From Qipengyuania nanhaisediminis (GTDB taxonomy: Bacteria; Pseudomonadota; Alphaproteobacteria; Sphingomonadales; Sphingomonadaceae): DNA of 64,000 bases. Below the pieces are notes generated by a model. That model made no database searches. It had not been told where the DNA came from and saw only the letters and a list, made by a program, of their open reading frames with translations. The stretch is from positions 1,013,461 through 1,077,460 of the forward strand of contig NZ_FOWZ01000001.1 in assembly GCF_900115585.1 (NCBI RefSeq), read 5' to 3'. Below, in pieces: positions 61,801-64,000 of the stretch (position 1 is the first letter of the stretch; each line of letters starts with the position of its first letter). A program made the position numbers and the translations under genes.

Positions 61801-61941
61801 GGCGCACTTGCCGCCCAGCCGCCAGCCCAGCTGGTAGATCGTGATGTCGTACTTCCTGCGCTGCTCGGGCGCGCTGAGGTAGAAGGCCGTGACGATGCCC
61901 GACAGGCCTCCGCCGAGGATGGCGATGCGCGTTTTGGTCAT
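58888..61941 (-). CDS. FAD-dependent oxidoreductase fused to an acetoacetate decarboxylase-like domain
   Basis: 1,017 residues. The first ~700 residues are a flavin amine-oxidase/phytoene-desaturase-type domain: FAD-binding ILGGGLSGIVTAFYLS at the N-terminus, LGGKCATGRNPDHG and the C-terminal FAD motif LYLTGDWIQNGQNLGSFEAS. The last ~280 residues (about 735-1010) resemble acetoacetate decarboxylase, with MVMPYLVLDNPVAIASGREI then FGYAKQKGW. A fusion of these two folds is unusual. ATG 61941 has GGAGGT 6 bases upstream and overlaps the stop of the CruF-like gene by four bases. The substrate is not known; a carotenoid or terpenoid is suggested by the neighbour. Confidence 0.8.
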   Translation of the reverse strand: MTKTRIAILGGGLSGIVTAFYLSAPEQRRKYDITIYQLGWRLGGKCATGRNPDHGERVQEHGLHVFMGAYQNAFRMVQEAYGEAQNLPFETWDKAFTQQTTLTLMDRRNGEYEPWPFGVPVMPGTPGITKAPDIWGRIAEVLEWIESEMLGTHGITFSDHPDLSSLPWWRRMIVRLFLGIEHLVAEAASVLIRDALGLVQTLVEDPAKHGAHHHNLLADAAAGLRSWIQRRARPLLEKDADLRHFWIFVDLGLSSLIGSLRDGLLFDPEANLERVNHFDYRDWLRSHGADEITLDSSLIRSLYDLIFAYPQGDWTKPGEVEAGTMVVSLMNTATYQGAIIWKFNSATGDAIVQPIYEVLKQRGVKVEFFHRVDRLVPSADGKQIESVELGRQVELLGGDYDPLRQLKSGQYVWPDRPRFEQIKDGDKLKASGADLESHWTEWEDALPPLTLTAGDDYDALVLAIPPAAHPVICRDLIAQKQEWARFNHTIRSTATQNLQTWMDQDEVGLGWTLPTLVGAFDKVNLNTWCDISEVLGTEEWPKDSGICTEQIMCGPLPCKDTLPPSSDHDFPVREQRKVDQFAEQFLEKQGERFWPGGFGPGAPKGGVIRSTYVRANIDPSERYTLTVRNSTRHRMTASGSTYSNLYLTGDWIQNGQNLGSFEASTISGMLASHAISKFPTDVRGVDAEALTQAEYPAKPSQARGAFVKHSGMATFPGRITLDDTTMWAFLLDADYDLMAGYCRRMFDEPSGGEVRVRPMTSKMMMTIVDIGTGRFVDEPEMGWSPERELTFWIPAVRVEERGGKEVATHFDMVMPYLVLDNPVAIASGREIFGYAKQKGWITLPDDKGNSARDLNVDLFATKSFGKTSEQARHRLLTLGHKGEKESAALSGISGFGDAVKSLYHHVGKSGDGWHNSLKLDFEIFGDALHRRVPQLFLKQFRDVHDGDRACYQAITEAIGEVTRFDAFPRLTTFDMTLEHLDSSPVAKDFGIAPQQRVHGVRLEYDMTILPGKVLWQA

Positions 61942-62903
61942 GGCTTTACCTCCGCACGGTCCTGGAGCGTTGCGGCTACGACCTCGCCCTGCTGCGGGTA
62001 GAGCGGCAGGTCCGTACGGTTCGCGAAGAGGTGGAAAGCTGCAAAGAAGGCCGGAATCCCCATCACGAATGGCGAAATCAGGTGGACGTCCTCGATTTCC
62101 GGATAGCCGAGCCACGTGTCGATGAGAGCCATGCCGGCATAAAGGCCGACGGGAATGGCGATCATGAAGCGCGAATTCATACCGGGTGCCGGATCGAGCG
62201 GCAGGCGCCGCTCCACCAGTCGATAGAGGAAGAAGACCGTGAAGCTCGCGAGGAGCCAGCCGCGAAAGTTCTCAAGCGGCACGCCGAAATGCGGACCCGG
62301 ATCCACCCAAACCCAAGCCGGGTGGCCCACCTCTCCGGGCTGCAGTTTCTTGGTCAGGCAATCCAGGCTGTGGTCGGGGCAGGGGTGGTAACTCATGACC
62401 GGGTCCATGGTCAGGTCCCATGCGGTCATGACCATTGCGCTGAGCAGGCTCAGCCAGATGATCGGGACGATCGCAGTGCGGCGCGAGACCGGCCCTCCCT
62501 CTGCAATCAGGTTGGTGATGATGTAGCTGGGGTAGAACATCATGTACCAGGCAAGTGGGATCAGCAGCGGTATGCGGTCGAAGAGTTTCCAGCCCAGGAC
62601 GTGGGTGTAGAAATAGGGGCCGAAAATCATTCCCGTGCTCTCGCCGACGAACTCGAAGGCGAACGATATGAAGACGGCCATCAGGAACAGGGTGAGCGCG
62701 CGCTTCCAGCCGAGCAGCATGAAGGAATGCCCGAGGCAGATCGCCGCAGCGGCCGGGACAAGAATGCCCCACGGTATGCGTTCCAGCGACATGTTGAACC
62801 CGCCGGTCCTGATGCCGACATAGAACAGCACGATCGTCAGAAGTGTCAGGATCAACCAAACGGCGGCCGGAATCCGGCCCAGCCTGCTGGTAATCGCCCC
62901 CAT
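61938..62903 (-). CDS. DUF422/CruF-type carotenoid biosynthesis membrane protein
   Basis: 321 residues with about eight membrane helices. The core FAFEFVGESTGMIFGPYFYT followed by LIPLAWYMMFYPSYIITNL matches the signature of PF04240 (bisanhydrobacterioruberin hydratase/CruF, carotenoid 1,2-hydration). I chose ATG 62903 because GGAGGG is 6 bases upstream. It overlaps the FAD/ADC fusion gene. The family match is good; the exact reaction in this organism is inferred. Confidence 0.75.
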   Translation of the reverse strand: MGAITSRLGRIPAAVWLILTLLTIVLFYVGIRTGGFNMSLERIPWGILVPAAAAICLGHSFMLLGWKRALTLFLMAVFISFAFEFVGESTGMIFGPYFYTHVLGWKLFDRIPLLIPLAWYMMFYPSYIITNLIAEGGPVSRRTAIVPIIWLSLLSAMVMTAWDLTMDPVMSYHPCPDHSLDCLTKKLQPGEVGHPAWVWVDPGPHFGVPLENFRGWLLASFTVFFLYRLVERRLPLDPAPGMNSRFMIAIPVGLYAGMALIDTWLGYPEIEDVHLISPFVMGIPAFFAAFHLFANRTDLPLYPQQGEVVAATLQDRAEVKP

Positions 62904-63040
62904 ATTATTCCCTCCGCACAAGTGGGCGTTACCGCCTCTGTCTCATGCGACCACGGGCGGCATCGTAGGATGACGCTACGGAATTGCAAGCTGCTCGCCT
63001 CAGGGGAGAGGTGAGACGGCAAGATCGCAGGATGGGGAAA

Positions 63041-63115
63041 TGGTGGGCGCGGCAAGGATTGAACTTGCGACCCCACCCGTGTGAAGGGTGTGCTCTACCA
63101 CTGAGCTACGCGCCC
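63041..63115 (-). tRNA. tRNA-Val (anticodon CAC)
   Basis: Cloverleaf readable on the minus strand: acceptor GGGCGCG/CGCGCCC, D-arm TAGCTCAGTGGTAGAGC, anticodon stem-loop CACCC-TTCACAC-GGGTG with anticodon CAC, T-arm with GTTCAATCC, discriminator A and encoded CCA (63041-63043). It decodes GUG. Confidence 0.95.
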
Positions 63116-63160
63116 GTCGCAGGCGGTCGCGGCGCGTGCCGGACGCTGGACAGGGACGCG

Positions 63161-63188
63161 CCTTTACGCAGCGAATCGGGCCAATGCA
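63161..63188 (-). promoter_or_regulatory. Candidate promoter of the tRNA gene
   Basis: Minus strand TTGCAT, 17 bases, TAAAGG, about 46 bases before the tRNA 5' end. The -10 is poor. Confidence 0.3.
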
Positions 63189-63201
63189 AGGGCGCCGGGC
63201 G

Positions 63202-64000
63202 CTACTTTGCGAAGAGAGCCGCCAGCCTTTCGAAGAAGCCTTTGGCGTCGCCCTCCGCTCGCTGACCGCGGTCGGTAGCAGGGCAGGCAAGGCAATAGGC
63301 CTGCGCTCCGCGCGTGCCCAAGAGCCGTCCGGCATCCGAGATCACGCGGTTCAGGGCCTCTGTTTCCTTGCGCGCGAACAATGCAAAGACATCGCGTCCT
63401 TGCGCGTCCTCTTCGCCGACCAGCCATTGCCGCAGCAGGGTATCGGTCGTGCTGGGCGGGGTGCCCAGATAGGCCGCGTGCCATTCCCCGCCCGCCAATT
63501 CGGCTTGTCCGGCGACCCAGGCGAGCGCTTCTTCCAGACCGCCATATTCATCGACCAGCTGGAGCTGGCGTGCGGTGCCGCCGTCCCACACGCGGCCCTG
63601 ACCGACCTCGTCGGCCTGGTCCAGCGTCATGTTGCGGGCTTGCGAAACACGCGTCAGGAAGTCGCGATAGCCGTCCTCGATCGACGCCTGGAGGATGCGA
63701 TCCACTTCCGGGGTGAGGCCCCCGACGAGGTCCGGCTGGCCCGACAGCGGGCCGGTGCGCACACCGTCGCTCGTCACGCCGATGCTCGCGGCCGCCTGTT
63801 CGAATGTGGGCAGGACCGCGAAGATACCGATCGATCCGGTGATGGTATCGGGCTCTGCAAAAATCCGGTCTGCCGGCGTGGAAACCCAATAACCGCCACT
63901 TGCAGCGACGTTTGCCATGGAAACGGCGACAGGTACGCCGCGCGCCTTGTGCCGCAGGATGGCATCGCGGATAGCCTCGCTGGCGAGAACCGAACCGCCC
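63202..64000 (-). CDS. sppA: Signal peptide peptidase SppA, 67-kDa type (5' end outside window)
   Basis: The visible 266 residues are the C-terminal half of an S49-family protease. GGSVLASEAIRDAILRHK at the truncated end and SMANVAASGGYWVS, whose Ser is the catalytic one, are the family signature, followed by the DTITGSIGIF segment. SppA degrades cleaved signal peptides in the membrane. The start lies beyond position 64000. The stop is 86 bases upstream of the tRNA. Confidence 0.93.
   Translation of the reverse strand, partial: GGSVLASEAIRDAILRHKARGVPVAVSMANVAASGGYWVSTPADRIFAEPDTITGSIGIFAVLPTFEQAAASIGVTSDGVRTGPLSGQPDLVGGLTPEVDRILQASIEDGYRDFLTRVSQARNMTLDQADEVGQGRVWDGGTARQLQLVDEYGGLEEALAWVAGQAELAGGEWHAAYLGTPPSTTDTLLRQWLVGEEDAQGRDVFALFARKETEALNRVISDAGRLLGTRGAQAYCLACPATDRGQRAEGDAKGFFERLAALFAK

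Noticed and set aside
1..64000. CRISPR arrays, insertion sequences or prophage genes
   Set aside because: No regularly spaced direct repeats, transposase or integrase-like frames were seen.

Overview
The window is GC-rich, densely packed alphaproteobacterial chromosome. It is most consistent with Sphingomonadales, family Erythrobacteraceae (Erythrobacter, Qipengyuania or Altererythrobacter type). The pointers are TonB-dependent receptors, an RcdA-type DUF1465 protein, a PtsP-type nitrogen PTS enzyme I, paired DUF465 proteins, an Entner-Doudoroff operon with glucokinase, and a DUF422/CruF-like carotenoid gene. This placement is inferred from gene content and protein resemblance, not from a phylogeny. 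No insertion sequence, prophage, CRISPR array or rRNA was seen.

Layout. 1-2.2 kb: 3' part of a TolB-propeller/amidohydrolase. 2.2-10.5 kb: one leftward chemotaxis/c-di-GMP cluster read cheA-cheW-cheY-cheB-cheR-GGDEF/EAL-mcp, with a CtrA-like half-site before cheA. 10.6-13.6 kb: MATE exporter, class II aldolase-like protein, zinc-ribbon protein and a solitary [2Fe-2S] subunit. 13.8-16 kb: siderophore-type receptor behind two Fur-like boxes. 16-30 kb: housekeeping and accessory genes (arsC-like, MFS, methyltransferase, lipB, old yellow enzyme, nadA, DUF2254, DUF4230, MBL hydrolase, glpK, rcdA). 30.3-36.7 kb: DUF465 pair, ptsP, a RodZ-like/cpoB/tilS run and an L,D-transpeptidase. 36.8-41.7 kb: leftward zwf-edd-glk-eda operon, which encodes the route from glucose to KDPG cleavage apart from 6-phosphogluconolactonase. 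41.8-45.1 kb: transglutaminase, a 14-codon gene with its own terminator, and a CHASE2/EAL protein. 45.4-54.9 kb: rimO, a potassium channel, serS-surE, a sulfotransferase, a second TonB receptor and a TetR regulator. 55.3-58.8 kb: a two-gene TIR-TPR and SLOG-transmembrane operon. 58.9-62.9 kb: a carotenoid-type membrane protein overlapping a FAD oxidoreductase/acetoacetate decarboxylase-like fusion. 63.0-64.0 kb: tRNA-Val(CAC) and the 3' part of sppA.

The strongest candidates for something undescribed are two. The first is the TIR-TPR plus SLOG-TM pair, with abutting stop and start codons, whose domain logic resembles Thoeris-type NAD-derived signalling but whose architecture does not match the classical system. 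The second is a Trp-rich 14-residue microprotein gene at 42686-42730, with a consensus Shine-Dalgarno sequence buried in a 10-bp hairpin and a strong intrinsic terminator behind it. The FAD/ADC fusion beside a CruF-like gene is a third, possibly a new carotenoid or terpenoid modification step.
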